64,000 nucleotides of DNA from Heliocidaris tuberculata. Its lineage: Eukaryota > Echinodermata > Echinoidea > Camarodonta > Echinometridae. The first letter of the stretch is position 1. Each line of letters starts with the position of its first letter. Position numbers and translations under genes: made by a program. Positions 10,282-23,329 of this stretch are shown piece by piece. The DNA lies in NCBI GenBank assembly GCA_025618425.1, contig CM046836.1, positions 12,904,074 through 12,968,073 of the forward strand, written 5' to 3'. Under the pieces are notes generated by a model. The model saw nothing but the letters and a program-made list of their open reading frames with translations, ran no database searches and was not told the origin of the DNA.

Positions 10282-13224
10282 AACAAATCATAAATTCGAA
10301 CTAATACATGACTAAGGAGCAAAGGACAAGTTGACATTTCTTCAGTCAGACTTTTTTAACGACCACGCAAGCATATTACGACATAAAATTGACCATCAAC
10401 GTTTTGTTATGTTTCAAACCTGGCAAATACATTAATGGTTACGTCACAAAGACTTATCGTAGAGAATGGAGGATATAGCTCCTAACAATACATAATACCA
10501 GTACTCACTTACTTTATCGAATTGTACTACGTTAAAAAAAAATATAGAGTTATATGTCATTCCGCTGTGGAGTTTGTGGTAATATTTCCAACTTTTCAAG
10601 CTAGTAACGACGTATTATTCTTTCAAAAAAGCTACCTAGAGAAATGTGGATTTCAAGTACGGAATTCATTTTCTTGCATGCTTTGAAAAAGGAAGAAAAA
10701 AAAGGCAAAAAAGGAAAGACGTTGATCGTGCATCTGTATAAGGTCATCTAAAAATGGAAAAGTACCTGTTATTTAAAAAAGAGACAAGTTACGGTTTTTA
10801 TGCTTCCGGAACGAAATATCTCTATAGACTGTATGATTCGAGGACAACTAACTTTAAAGTACACATTCAAAGAAAATCACAAATATGATAAATAATGTAT
10901 CACTAGAAACTGGCAAGTTAACAGATAGCAATTGTATCAGTTTAAAGTCAGCTACATATCAGGTAATTAAACAATAATACAAATAAAACTACCTCCCAGC
11001 ATCTGCGATATACAAGCGCTTCGCCAAAAAAATAACAATGTTTCAATCATCAATAAAGGGAACAATCCTGTCCAAGCAGACGACGTCCCATAAAGAATGA
11101 ACATAAGTGCAGTGCAGTTATTTCTCAAATTATAAAGAATTTAGTGTATTCAAACGTGCCCATATTTCACACCATTCTAAAATGGGAATGAAACAGATTC
11201 TGATTACTGAAATCTTTTGTTTGTAAATATATAGGATGAGGGTTAATGAACTATCAAAGAAACCACACTTTCAAATTGAAATGCCCGCTGAATGATTGCA
11301 AGGACGGTATTTATCCCTCATTCAACGCCGAACGTCCAGCGGTGTATGCAGCCGTGAATGAAATGGCGTCTATTTTGTTTACAAGCAACTGATTCCTTTA
11401 TTCTTGTAACGCTTCATTTTCCATCCAAATAAACCCATGCACGGGGTTTAGAGTGAGGCAATATATGGATTAAACATAATAGACTAATGCTAGTGAAGTG
11501 AAATAACTGAGGAGAAGATGACAAAACAGGCACTGAAAATATGTGAGATGTTATGGGACATCGTCTGCTTGTGCAATTAACGTCCTCCCTTTGACGTCAC
11601 ACATTTCAGCGGCTTTCGGAGAGCTGTTCAGGTGCTATGTCGGGGCTGTATTTTAGCAATTTGTAATTGATAATAATCATTACTTCGAATGTTTGCAAGC
11701 GTCGAATTTTGACAAACTTGTCCGGTCTAAGCTTCACCTACGCAAAAATGAAAATTAAGTCAGTTTTAAAAATCAATGAATATCTACTTTAAACTACCAG
11801 CCGGACCAGTGGTAGATCCAGTATTTTGTAAAAAAAAAAAAAAAAAAGGAGGGGGGGAGGGTCCGATTCCTCCAAAGTCTGAAAAACGAGTAAAACAAAA
11901 GGGGGTTGGGTGCAATTCCTAAATCTCTGACGAGCCTTTGGGTAGTTTTACGGTAGGATAAACTTTTTCTCCGATATATTTCCAAATAATTATAAACAAG
12001 GAGTACGCGGGTGAGGAGAGGAGTGTTCTCCATTGTACAATATATATAATAGCAAAGGTCATGAAGGTTGATCTATCATGTTCATATTTCAAATTCCACT
12101 TTTTTAATTTATTTCCACTTTAACAAACATAACGTATAATAGAACATGAAAAGAAATGTAGTCTTAGACTTAAATTTCACATATGATTATTAGAAATATG
12201 ATATTTCGTATTCTGTTCTTCTTCTTACGAAAAGCATTATTTTGATAATGATTAGATGATAAACATGAGGGACACATTGTAGTATAAATGCATCAAAATT
12301 TTGTATAAAACTTAGTAAATATTCGAAAATATATTGTGTAAAGAAAATCTATTAAGTTATTCAAGAGTTGCCATCAGTTGCAAGTATAGTCTAAAAGCTG
12401 GTTTGACATCACTGCGGGAAACATTAAAACCTAAAGTCCTGGTATTCTGTAAGTACATGTAAGGAACATTATTGAATGCATTAAAAAAATTGCAATAAAA
12501 TGTAAATTGTCAAAACCGAGCGCCTGCCTCAAATTTGTCGTTGTATTAGATCATGAAAATATGATTAGTCGAAAATGTATAAATGTTTGTAGTAGTTGAG
12601 TATAGAATTGCAGAGATGTTTTTAATATATCTGAGCAACGCAGTAACACGAACGATATGAGAGATAATGGGTAAAATTGAAGAGAGTGATAGTGAGATAG
12701 AGAGAATGAAGACAGAAGAGAGGAGAGAGAAAGAAAGTGAAATTGAAATGGAGAGAGAAATTTAGCATAATGGGGAGGTAGTGAGGGCGTCGACATGAAA
12801 TTCAGATTATTACATTGTTATTTTGAGTGCACAGCAACAGTCAGACTCTCAGCTAACACCGCATCCCGCATATACTACAAGATAGTCTAGAATATCATTA
12901 GTTTTTACTAAGCATCTCTCTCAGAATGGTGTGCACTCAAATCAAGTGTATCATTTTACAAAGTTTTAACCGTCGCGAAAAAATTTGGCCTCGATCAGCA
13001 TCATACTTTAATAGTAACGCATAATAGATCATGCAGTTCTAGGATCCACAATATTTTTTGGTGGAGAATGAAAACAAAAAGAAGAAGCAAAAACGCAAAT
13101 CAAAGGTTGATGCCAGTTATGGGGCGCCAAATATAACACTTGTGATTCTATCACGTGCTCAATAATTTTCTTTTAAAAAATTCATCCTGACAAATTACTC
13201 TGGTGGACGACTCAAAATCCTTAA

Positions 13225-13335
13225 ACCAATTTCAAATTCAAATTCAAATTCTTATTTATTTCATTTTCAACAAAAAGAATAACAAAGGCATTACATGTAT
13301 CATTACAGAAAAATATAACAAATACATGTACATAT
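13225..13335 (-). mobile_element. Possible non-LTR retroelement 3' tail
   Basis: Four copies of a ttcaaa-type hexamer are followed by cttatttatttcattttc and A-rich sequence. On the minus strand this reads as an AAATAAATAAG end with a (GAATTT)n tail, as seen at the 3' ends of many LINEs and SINEs. Confidence 0.4.
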
Positions 13336-14700
13336 ATCTTTTTTTTTTCTTGATAAGTGTACAAGTACACGAGGATATATCGTCGAGGATATGGATAATT
13401 GGTAAAATCTATTTCTTACATAATCATCATGATCAATGACTTTGTAACAGTTCAGAGGGATTGCACTTGGCGCCTCATACTACATGATGTTTGTCGACCC
13501 CCCCCCCCCCGAATCTCAATTTGAAATCTAAAGGTCAATTATTCCACGAATATTCAATTTATGGGAGTTCTTAAAGGTGTTTTTCTACTTCATACCACTG
13601 TATTCATACAATTCTATTATTTTTGACTTGCTTAAGGGGTACAGTATTAATATGATTACAGTTCTGTACCCAGTATACACACATTGCAGTATCCATCATG
13701 TCCATTGTGCTAAATATACACCTTCACCCTGCTCGCAAAGTGATTATGATAACCACTGATCGTAGCCAAGGACACATACATCGACATGCAACTGCAGAAA
13801 GAGAACAATGTGAATATTTAATCGGTTTTCGATACAAATAAAACAGCACAAATATGAAAAATTATTTATTCAGCACTACCCCTGAATGCAAAGGGGAGTA
13901 AACATCATTTTATGTTATCCCCCCGTCACCATGATTACCCCCAGAGCTATGAATTTTTAACCCAATTTGCAAATTGCAAAATGATTTGCGGTAGTGCAGG
14001 GCATAATTGTACCCGTGCTAGCAACTGAACCATTAAATATGTATTTTTTCCTTCAAATCTATAACATTATCAGCGCAAATTAGAAACGGAGCTACTTTCA
14101 TCCTCTGCCTATTGAATTCAGCTTCTATTATAGTTCTCTACATCCATCTCTTTCTACTGCTCTACTTTTTTTTCTCTCTCTCTCTCTTTCTCTTGATCAC
14201 TCTTGTAATGATTTAGCACTCCCCTGCCCTGTGAATTGGGATCATCAAGATGTAGCCGAAATCTATGCCAAACTGATACATATCAGTGATATGACCTACT
14301 TCCATGACCGCATTTCTTCTTTGTCAGCAATATTATTTGAATATACAAAAACACAACAATAATAATAAGCTGCACTATATGGAGGTGAAGTATACTATAT
14401 TCTCATTTTCGTTCATACAAACAAAGATTGAAGTGACTGCCATTTAGTAAAAGAATTGTTATAGAGACCAGATATCATAATATTGAATAATTTTTTCTTC
14501 ATACTACTAAAATTTGGAATTTGGTTATTAAGCTTCTGTACAAACAGTTGCTGCTGAATCACAGTTACCATGTAGTTTAAAGTATCATTTCTCTCCTCTT
14601 CAAAACCAAATATTATATTTTCTAAATTAAACTTTATCTGTACTCGAGAGCCTTCATTTATCTATTTTGCTGATTCATTCCAGATTTAAAAATAAGTAAT

Positions 14701-15120
14701 TTTGTAGATCAATCAATCGATCTATTAATTAATGCACTGGCCCTGCAATCCTTCATTAATCTGTTCAATCAATCAATCAATCAATCAATCGATCAACCAA
14801 TCAACCAATTATTCAATTGATCATTCAAAGCAATACATAATCGTGTCGATCAATAAATTAGTCAATCTATCTATTAATTGATAAACTGGTCAATTATTCA
14901 TTTAAACAAACAAATCTATATAATCAATCGATCAATCAATGAATCAATTAAGAAAACCAGTCAATTGATAAAACGGTGCTGCTGGGACACCGGTCAGTCA
15001 GCTCAGTCAGTCAGTCAACATGGTCAATCATTCTAGTATTCATTCAATAAATCAATTGACGGAACTATCCATTGGTCAACTATTGCAATTTATCTTTCCA
15101 TGAAGTAATCAATCAATCAG
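14701..15120. repeat. Diverged (ATCA)n / (GTCA)n region
   Basis: Tetranucleotide units atca, atcg and gtca recur through about 420 bases, with a clean block of caatcaatcaatcaatc near 14766-14790 and a gtcagtcagtca block near 14995-15015. Confidence 0.75.
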
Positions 15121-15417
15121 TAATATCAACAAGACTTCTGATGGATTATATCAATCTAATGCATCTGCAAATATAAGAATTACGATTCCGACTTCACTCT
15201 TCCAGAATTTTAAAATAGCGACTCAACCTCAGTCCTTGGAAACGAAGATATTTATACCTTGTGCTCCTATTCGCCCACGACGATATTTAAGAACAGAATA
15301 TGTGATTGGTAACTGGATGAACAGACATCAGTTGAGATGAGGTAAGTTAGGGCTTTGTTGTCGGCGACATTCCCAATGGTGGATTGCGAGTGAGACCAGC
15401 TTTAATTTGGAAGAGAG

Positions 15418-15690
15418 TGAAAGAGAGAGAGAGACAGAGAGACACAGAGAGACACAGAAAGAGAAAGAGATAGACAGGGAGAGAGATATAAAGAAAGAGA
15501 GAGACAGACAGACGAAAAAGGGAGAAAGAGAGATAGACAGAGAGGAATAAATGAAATTGAAGGTTTCTGACTAATACCACCTAGCGTTCAACATGGTAAA
15601 ATCCCTGGATTAAAAAAAAAAATGAAACATGCATGTACCATATTTACACAAATTCACGGATAGAGGGAGAGAGAGAGAGAGAGAGAGCTT
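15418..15690. repeat. GA-rich simple sequence
   Basis: Purine tract (agagagagacagagagacac and similar) at about 15418-15545 and a perfect (GA)n at about 15665-15688. The minus-strand ORF across it is a Leu/Ser-rich artefact. Confidence 0.8.
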
Positions 15691-16137
15691 TACAGTGAGC
15701 ATTATAATAATCAATATCCTTACATAGATGACAATAAACAATAAACTTTAGGGATCAACATGCATGACAAGGCAGCCATGCCCCAACTTCTCCAGTATAA
15801 CTCGTCATTTTCTATTTTTATTTCTTAACTATGTTGCATAATTCTTTTTTAAAAATAGATACATGCATAAGTTTGATGCGTGGATAAGTGAAGAAGACAA
15901 TTACAAATCATGGACATATTTATATTTTGGATGTATATTATAATTTCGGAGGATTGTATGAGATTTTTAAAGGAATGATAGAAATGAAACTGGAGGTAAA
16001 ATGAAACAATTAAGTTAGTCTTTAGTGAGATAAAAAGTCTGTGTTAAAGCATATCCCCAAAACTAAGTATGTCCGGGGTAAAAACCAACCCCAACTGACT
16101 TTTTTTTAAAACGATTTGACAAGTTTTATCCACTTAC

Positions 16138-16378
16138 ATTCTATTGCCGAGAACCAAACGATTAAGAAAATCGAGATAGCTATGCTTGCCAGAACACAGA
16201 CGATACGGCAAACGAAGCAAACACGAGACTTATCTTCGTCTTTCTCGAGGCCGTCTTCGTACTCAAAGTCGCTACCGTTTTTCTTGACATGCCTGTCGAC
16301 GTCGACTTCCACACTGTCCGATGTCGGACGCTCGCAGCTCGATGAAGATGGACCATCGTACCCTTCGTTCACTTTGCC
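16138..16378 (-). CDS. Candidate internal exon of an unidentified membrane protein
   Basis: Read on the minus strand, a pyrimidine-rich stretch and ccaaag acceptor at 16379 precede 80 open codons plus one base, ending at the strong donor AAT|gtaagt. The product starts GKVNEGYDGPSSSSCERPTS, continues as an acidic hydrophilic stretch (EYEDGLEKDEDK) and ends in one clear transmembrane helix (IVCVLASIAISIFLIVWFSA). Composition differs from the low-complexity ORFs nearby. A type II or multi-pass membrane protein with a cytoplasmic N-terminal tail is possible. I do not recognise a family and found no partner exon. Confidence 0.5.
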
Positions 16379-16689
16379 CTTTGGAATGGAGTAAGGTAGT
16401 GTTATTCATTCACCATCTCATTTACCCTTGCGCATTTAATCCATCCCTTCCTATTAATCCATCCCTTCCTATTAATCCACTTCATATCGTTTGTTGTGAA
16501 CCAGTGAGGTGGTTTGACTCTCAGCACACGATAATGTCTGTAGTATCACTGTTATAATGAATATTTAATTATCATTCAATTCTTTATTGTACATCCATTG
16601 ATATTGTTTTCATTGCTTTTTGCTGTGTTATTGTTATGCATGTTATATTTCTGCTGTAATAGCGCTTAATAAACAACAATTATTATCAA

Positions 16690-16735
16690 TATTATTATTA
16701 TTATTATTATTATTATCATCATCATCATCATCATC

Positions 16736-16790
<55 letters not shown>

Positions 16791-16843
16791 ATAGTAGTAG
16801 TAGTAGTAGAAGACTTAGTAGTAGTTGTAGTTGTAGTAGTAGA

Positions 16844-16886
<43 letters not shown>

Positions 16887-16948
16887 TAGTAGTAGTAGTA
16901 GAAGTCGTCGTAGAAGTAGTAGTAGTAGTAGAAGTAGTAGTAGTAGTA

Positions 16949-17005
<57 letters not shown>

Positions 17006-17165
17006 TAGTAGTAGCAATAGCAGTAGTAGAAGTAGTCGTCGTCGTCATCGTCGTAGAAGTAGTCGTCGTCGTCATCGTCGTAGTAGTAGTAGTAGTAGTA
17101 GCAATAGTAGTAGTTGTTGTTGTAGTAGTAGTATTAGTAGCAGTATTAGTAATAATACTAATAGT
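16690..17165. repeat. Long (TAG)n/(TRG)n microsatellite
   Basis: About 475 bases of tag/tcg/ttg triplets with interruptions, preceded by (ATT)n. A stretch of tcgtcgtcatcgtcgtagaag appears twice near 17035-17085, showing a local duplication inside the array. Confidence 0.95.
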
Positions 17166-17248
17166 ATTTGTATGTTGCCTGAATCAATGGACGTATGGTT
17201 ACAGCACGAAGCAGAGAAAGGTATTTAACGCTGACTATTCGAAATACT

Positions 17249-17576
17249 AGGGGTGTTTCATAAAGCTGTTCGTAAAGTTACGCATGACTTTATACGAACG
17301 ACTTTAATATGAAGTGCCAGATAGGATGCCCAAAGTTTTTCCTGATGTTTTAACAAAGTGTGACTGTATTTTCAATAACCTCAGTTAAATTATAGCAAAC
17401 TATATACTTTGCATTAAAAATGTTTGTTATAATAACAATGTTAATCTACATCTACACAGTTTAACTTTAGTTGATGCAATTAAAAATAATTGAGCATCCC
17501 ATTTGGCTTGTCATACTTAAGTCATTCGTAAAGTCATGCGTAACTTTACGAACAGCTTTATGAAACACTCCCCAGG
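17249..17576. mobile_element. Foldback MITE with about 45-bp terminal inverted repeats
   Basis: The left end gggtgtttcataaagctgtt continues cgtaaagttacgcatgac. The right end carries the inverse complement (taactttacgaacagcttt then atgaaacactcccc). The arms are nearly perfect over about 45 bases with about 230 bases between. The extreme ends resemble the TTTCATAAA MITE family but the arm sequence differs. Confidence 0.88.
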
Positions 17577-17662
17577 TCTAGGAAAGTTTATAAACACTCG
17601 TACAAAAAACAAGCTTATCGTCGAAAGAACTCATTATTTTTAATAGAAGTATAACATGTAGT

Positions 17663-17775
17663 AACAGAGAGAGACTAATAGACGGAGAAGAGAGAGAGAG
17701 GGTGAGAGAGAGAAAGAGAGAGAGAGAGAGGGGGGGGGGGGGGAGGGAGAGAGAGGGAGAGGGAGCGAGAGAGGG
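17663..17775. repeat. GA-rich tract with poly-G
   Basis: (GA)n and (GGGA)n with a run of G at about 17730-17742. Confidence 0.9.
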
Positions 17776-19433
17776 GATGGGTATGAAACTTTTCTTGGAT
17801 ATCAGCTGAATGTATGCATATATCTGTTTACCTTGATGATAATACCACCCCCGACCGTTTTTTTTTTTGGGGGGGGGGGGGGGGGCACTCGACCCCAAAA
17901 GTGGTAGGTATGTGCCGTGCCGCCGGCAAGACAAAAAAGGGGGCTTCGGAACAAGCGTATCATGAAAAGGATGGTCTTCGGAACTACTAAAATTTTGGAA
18001 AAAGGGGGTCTTTGGAACTGGAATACTATATAAATATGATGCAACGGAAATGGTTCCCACAAGCTCCCACTATAGCTAAATACGCTGTGTTTCATGGCAA
18101 GTCTACGATGTGTGTATTCATATAAGCGGGGTTAATTCGCATGCATGCGCTCGGCATGAATGAAAACTTAATTCCCTGGGGTGGATTGGAACCGGATTGG
18201 AAGCAATGGGGAAAGCCCAGATGAATTGAGCACCTGGAATGAAACTCTTTTTCAACTTATCACCAAAAATGATATTCTTAGTAACGGGCTGGGGTGGGCC
18301 ATGACGTCCGGAACGACGGAATGAAAAAAAAAGCGGTCTTTTGGAACGGTTTTCTCTCTTCTTTTTCTCAACTAGCAAAAACTGTTATGATTTGGAACGG
18401 AAATTTGAGTGTAAAAATGGGGGTCTTCTGGGCGGCACATACCCACCGCACACTATATACTGAGTGCCCCCCCCCCCTCGGGCTCTAACCCCCCAAATAT
18501 GTTATCCCTTTCCCTCCAGTCTCAATCGTATAAACAAGTAAAATTTTGAGCCAATAGGACTACAGATAAAAACAAACTTTCGCCTACCTTTTGAGAATAT
18601 TTTCCTTCCATGGTAAGAAAGGCATGTGACAGAAATCATCTGTTTATAAAAGCCAAAGCATTTACGCCGTCAACAAAAATCCAACTCGGGCGACAAGTTA
18701 TAACGCTGATATGAAGTTCTAGATGAAAAGAAATTTCACTGAACACCTGCTGAATCAAAGAGCTAGAAAATTGAGCTCAAAACCCAACTGCGTTTCCCTT
18801 CTTACATGTAAGCACTTCAGCTTTTTCTGGAGCAAAAATTAACCCTAATTTGATCAAGAGCGCTTTGAGCTGTACCAGGCTAAAGAAGAATGGTTACAGA
18901 AATTGGGGGGGGGGGGTGTTTTTTTTCTTCTTCTCAGTCTTTTTTTTTTCTTTTAATGAAGTTCTCTTTGTTGCAATACTGGCATAAAAAGCAACGTAAT
19001 ATTTGTCGTTCGTGAGGGATGAATGCCGAAGCTTTAGATGTGGGTACAGCAGATTACAGGCTAAAGGTCACTTTGCACTTTTCGTGAATTCAGTTGTTGT
19101 GATCAAATGCATTTATTTCTCCGAAAGAATTACTGTGCAATTCATGAGCATTTGGCAAGTCAAACGGATAACGTTCACTTTTTTTTTCTTTCTTTCTTTT
19201 CTTTCCTCTCCTAAAAAAAGTTTAAAATTTCATTAAAAATTACAAATACATTTTCACATAAACAAAATTGAAAGTTAAGTTTCCTATTTCATAGCTTGCC
19301 ATAATTACACGATTCAGAATACCATAAAGTATTCGACAAAAATATATATGTCTATATAGTCATCTAGAGAGAAAAGTTATTAATTCAAAGGAAGAAAACA
19401 TAAGAAGAAGAAAGAAGATAAAAAAGTGAGGTG

Positions 19434-19928
19434 AAAGGTAACAGATAGTTTTGGGAGGCCCTCAAAACTTTTCGTGAGATTTCTTTGATTTTACTTAAGC
19501 AGGGTACTAACATAACTAAGATGCTTTGAAGTTTCTTCCTCCTCAAGTGAAATATTTACTGAATGAGAGGTGAAAAGTAATAAAAATCCCTGGCCCGAAA
19601 AAGAGGGGATGTAAATTCAATTAAACAACGGCCACACACACTACTCACATTAGGATTGCTGTGTGTATAGAATACGCTATACATAGTGCGAAGCGCTGGG
19701 TTTATTGTGCGGGGAACCTTCGGGTGGATATGGTCTTAGCGTGAGGCAGTGAAAAGCCGTTACCAAGCGTTTCTTACAGATATTTACACTAAAATTTGTT
19801 CGAAATCGTGAATGGAATGTTAAATAATCTCGTACATGTGTCTTATGATAAAAGGAGAGTAGTATGTGACTATGTTAGATAAGTTTCTTGCAAGTATGAT
19901 TTTTGCTACCGAGACTGTCTATGAGCTT
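19434..19928. repeat. 495-bp dispersed repeat, copy 1
   Basis: From aaaggtaacagatagttttg to gactgtctatgagctt this segment matches 33902-34396 with few differences, in the same orientation. It has no clear terminal inverted repeats, no long ORF and no poly-A tail. The family is unknown to me; a nonautonomous transposon or solo LTR are possible. Confidence 0.9.
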
Positions 19929-20479
19929 GAATGTTTTGTTTAAAAAAAGGAAATGAGAACTGTTATCGATAATTTGAATCAGGTTACAGAGACGATATTT
20001 CACTCAATTTTTTCATGACTGTCGTTCTAAAATACGTTGGAATGCCACAGGGCAAGATGATTGCTCGGTCTAAACGAATTTGCATGTTAAACGGAATATT
20101 TCGAATTCGATCTGAAAAAAAAAATATCACGAGAACAATAAAAGCCTCTGGCTTGTCTGTCACATATAGGCACAGCAATTATTGATATCTTTGGAACAAC
20201 TGAACCACGTGAACGGGAGACGATGCATTATTTATTTCTGGAAAATGCATGAACAATAACGGCTTAATAAAACCAACGCAGTCAGTCTGAAGGGGATTTA
20301 AAAACCAATCAGACTGCAATTAAATCGGAATCAGTACTTGAACTATGAATTGGCGTCATGAAAGGGATAAATTAAGAGTGGAAGAAAGATAAACATGTAG
20401 AAAAGAACTATCAAAAATGATAAATACAAAAACAAAAAATAGAGACAGACGGAAACAAAGAAAGTTACAGTAAGACTGA

Positions 20480-20745
20480 GAGATAAAGAGAGGGAGGCAA
20501 AAAGAGGGATTATGGTAAAAAGCTCCAGCAAGAAAGAGAGGGAGGGGGGTGGGGGTGGGGGTGGGCAAGATAGTTCTAGACAGTGAGAGAAATAGAGAGA
20601 GATAGGGAGAGAGAGATAGAGGGAGAAAGGGTGAGAGGGAGAGAGAGAGAGAGAGAGAGAGTGGGAGGGAGAGAGGGAGAGGGAGAGAGGGAGAGAGAGA
20701 GGGAGAGAGGGAGAGAAAGAGGGAGAGAGAGAGAAGGGGAAGCAG
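20480..20745. repeat. GA-rich simple sequence
   Basis: Purine-only stretch of gaga, gggaga and ggagga units with a gggtgggggtggggg block near 20545. ORFs on both strands are artefacts. Confidence 0.9.
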
Positions 20746-21840
20746 TAGAGAACACATATCAATATACAACGCGAGCTTCTATACTTAATTAGTCGTTGTC
20801 GCGTCGCCCGGTACAAATAACGGCGCTAAATGTTTGAATGGTTTCCAAGGCGACGAATACCTCAGCTACCAAGTGAGATCGACCAGATTCATCAATGTTA
20901 TACCCCAGCCACAATGCCAAACCAACGCAAAACCGACCAATAACTTGGCCCTTCACAGTAATGTAATTTCCTGGTCTGTGTGTTGTCGGTCTGTGTCGAT
21001 CTTGTTGGTGTGCCCGGGGTATCATTACCCGTTGATTGCGCACGGCCTGCATCATCGATGGTGGAACGCCATAGTTTGGATATGCGCTTAAAATACACGA
21101 ACCACTTCTTTCCAGGGTTCTACCAATAATATCAATTACTATTCTCTTCCACCATTCTGCTGCCAATTTCATTGCAATCGTCATGATGATTGTATGTACG
21201 TTTGCTTTTCAACAGAGAAGAAGCGTCTAGATATAACATAATTAACGTAGAAAACTAAAATATTAATTTCAGCGGGACTTGTAAAATAGTTCTCTCTCTC
21301 TCTCTCTCATGATTTTTACGTCTATTTTGATTTGGATGGATTGTTTGTCTTTAATCAATAACTTTTACAAGAATAATGTATCTAATCCATTTGAATTTTA
21401 GCCAGAATGGCAAGCTTTAAAGATCTTCAAAAATTGCTGCTGATATCAATTTAAAAAAAAAAGACAGTAAGGGATACATGCAGAGACTGAGCAAACAGTG
21501 TTATTTATTTTTCTGAAGGCTGCTATTTCGCAAACCAACCGAATTATGCAATACGATACATCAGTTTAGTGATTCAATCAGAAAAGTACAATGAACCTTT
21601 GTTGCCAGGCACTTTCCAAAAATCTGAGTTAAATTAATAATTCGTATAGGTTATTATTATTTTGGCTTTTTAGAGGGGGCCCCTCGGAATTAATGCAAAG
21701 AAGACCGTAGATAATGAAAACAGAATAATGTTTTTAACTTTACATGTAGAGGCCTGAATAAGCATCGATACTGTACCATTTCTTGTACAGTTACTTCTCC
21801 CTTTTCCTCTCGTTTTTGTTTTGATTTGTTTTGTTATGAG

Positions 21841-21947
21841 TCAATCTTCTTGTTCTTGCTCTTGTTCTTGTTCTTCTTGTTGCTATTGTTCTTCTTGTTC
21901 TTCTTGTTCTTGTTCTTGTTGTTGTTGTTCTTCTTCTATATACTGCT

Positions 21948-21994
<47 letters not shown>

Positions 21995-22072
21995 TTCTTC
22001 TTCTTCTTCTTCTTCTTCTTCTTCTTCTTCTTCTTCTTCTTCTCTTCTTCTTCTTCTTCTTCTTCTTCTTCT

Positions 22073-22119
<47 letters not shown>

Positions 22120-22195
22120 TTCTTCTTCTTCTTCTTCTTCTTCTCCTTCTCCTTCTTCTTCTTCTTCATCTTATTCCTCTGCTTCCTCTTCTCAT
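21841..22195. repeat. Long (TTC)n polypyrimidine tract
   Basis: About 350 bases of ctt/ttc triplets, mostly uninterrupted from 21950 to 22165. Triplet translations (poly-Ser, poly-Phe, poly-Lys/Arg) are not genes. Confidence 0.97.
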
Positions 22196-22852
22196 CTCCC
22201 AATATTTCTCCGTATTTTTAGTTCTATATTGTCTTTGCTCAAGTGACATATTTCTTCTCCCCATTCCTTCACTCCACGTTCAATGTTCTTGCTTAATTTT
22301 ACTTGTTATCCCATACTCCTAAAATCTAGTAAATGCATTTTTGAATGACCTGTAACTTTAGTTGCTACAGAGAAGGCCTCTTTTTAAAATCATTTTCAAG
22401 GTTAGAAACAGCGTTGATAGACCTTTCTTGCTAGATTTAGTGTTTCAGTTGAAGGTATATACTATTTAACAATTTAAAGTAAAAGTGCTGGAGTGTTTGG
22501 ACAGTTTTTATGGTCTGCTTGAAAAGTGGAAAGAAGAGGAAACAAGTTTTTGATATAAAGCGTTAATATATTAATATTGCTGGCGTTACTATTTTTTTCT
22601 ATGCGTTTCGTGAACGCACTTACAGGGGTAAAACGCCAAAATGGAGTATTTCACATGCACTTTTAATTACTGCTTAATAATTTGATGTCCTTAACATTTC
22701 GGATGGATGTTTCGTCATAGCTAATGAATATTAGATTAAACCATTAATACATCTAATGTTCGTAGGTACATCATTATAACACCTCGCACTCATTTCATTA
22801 TGCTTGCAAATACCTGCATGCACCATGTCAGCTGCTGCATCAAGCAGTGTTC

Positions 22853-22993
22853 GGGGGAGTGTTTCATCAAACGTTTTGTCAGTGATTTTTACCGACAACT
22901 GTTATAAGCTACTGAAATCCTTGCATCTGATTGGCTGAAAGCAAATTTGTCAGTAAAAATCACTGACAAGACACTTGATGAAACGCTCCCCGG
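22853..22993. mobile_element. MITE, TTTCATAAA family
   Basis: It runs from gggggagtgtttcatcaaac to cttgatgaaacgctccccgg, which are inverse complements. Next to the termini lie gtcagtgatttttac and its inverse gtaaaaatcactgac. The core agctactgaaatccttgc and ctgattggctgaaagcaaa is shared with 8507-8660 and 51936-52079. Confidence 0.88.
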
Positions 22994-23329
22994 GTATTTT
23001 AACTAAGATAACCCTAAGAATAAAGAAGACTGGGCTTCATTATAAATCCTAGTCAATCTGCCGGGCAAGTAGTTATTTTCTCAACCGATCTGAAAACTAA
23101 ATCTAAAACAGAAAAGAGGGATAAAAGAGCGTTCTGTGCCCCAATTAAGATATCAGGAATATGTCAATACATGATATGAAAAGAGTGTAGATTATATAAA
23201 TTGTTAGAAAATGAAATACTCTGTCTGAATATAGGGAGTATACTACATAAATTTAATATTTTTACCGAAAGTATAGAACGGAACATAACGTTTACAGGAA
23301 AAATATTGCGCTTAGATAAGACGGGAGAT

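Larger units (their letters stand above)
10282..16137. other. Intergenic, no gene recognised
   Basis: AT-rich sequence with scattered simple repeats: poly-A/G near 11830-11860, (CT)n near 14170, CAAT-type repeats 14701-15120 and GA tracts 15418-15545 and 15663-15688. A possible retroelement tail with CAAATT repeats lies at 13230-13330. A 48-codon ORF at 11244-11390 was considered and not accepted. Confidence 0.5.
16379..23329. other. Intergenic, repeat-rich; no accepted gene
   Basis: Carries a TAG microsatellite, a foldback MITE, GA tracts, a 495-bp dispersed repeat, a long (TTC)n tract and a small MITE, listed separately. A 131-codon minus-strand ORF at 20789-21184 is not supported well enough to call. 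Confidence 0.5.

Noticed and set aside
11244..11390. 48-codon ORF with two cysteines
   Set aside because: Short, isolated, no splice or domain support.
16116..16394. 92-codon plus-strand ORF
   Set aside because: It is the shadow of the better minus-strand candidate exon and has no splice support.
16620..17075. Val-, Tyr-, Thr- and Leu-rich ORFs
   Set aside because: Translations of the (TAG)n microsatellite.
20789..21184. 131-codon minus-strand ORF starting MTIAMKLAAEWWKRI
   Set aside because: Composition is ordinary but I recognise no domain, the other frames are also open, and phrases such as gaccgacaaca recur at 29120-29165, pointing to a dispersed repeat. Expression data could revive it.
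21821..22246. Poly-Ser, poly-Phe and poly-Lys/Arg ORFs
   Set aside because: Translations of the (TTC)n tract; no unique sequence.
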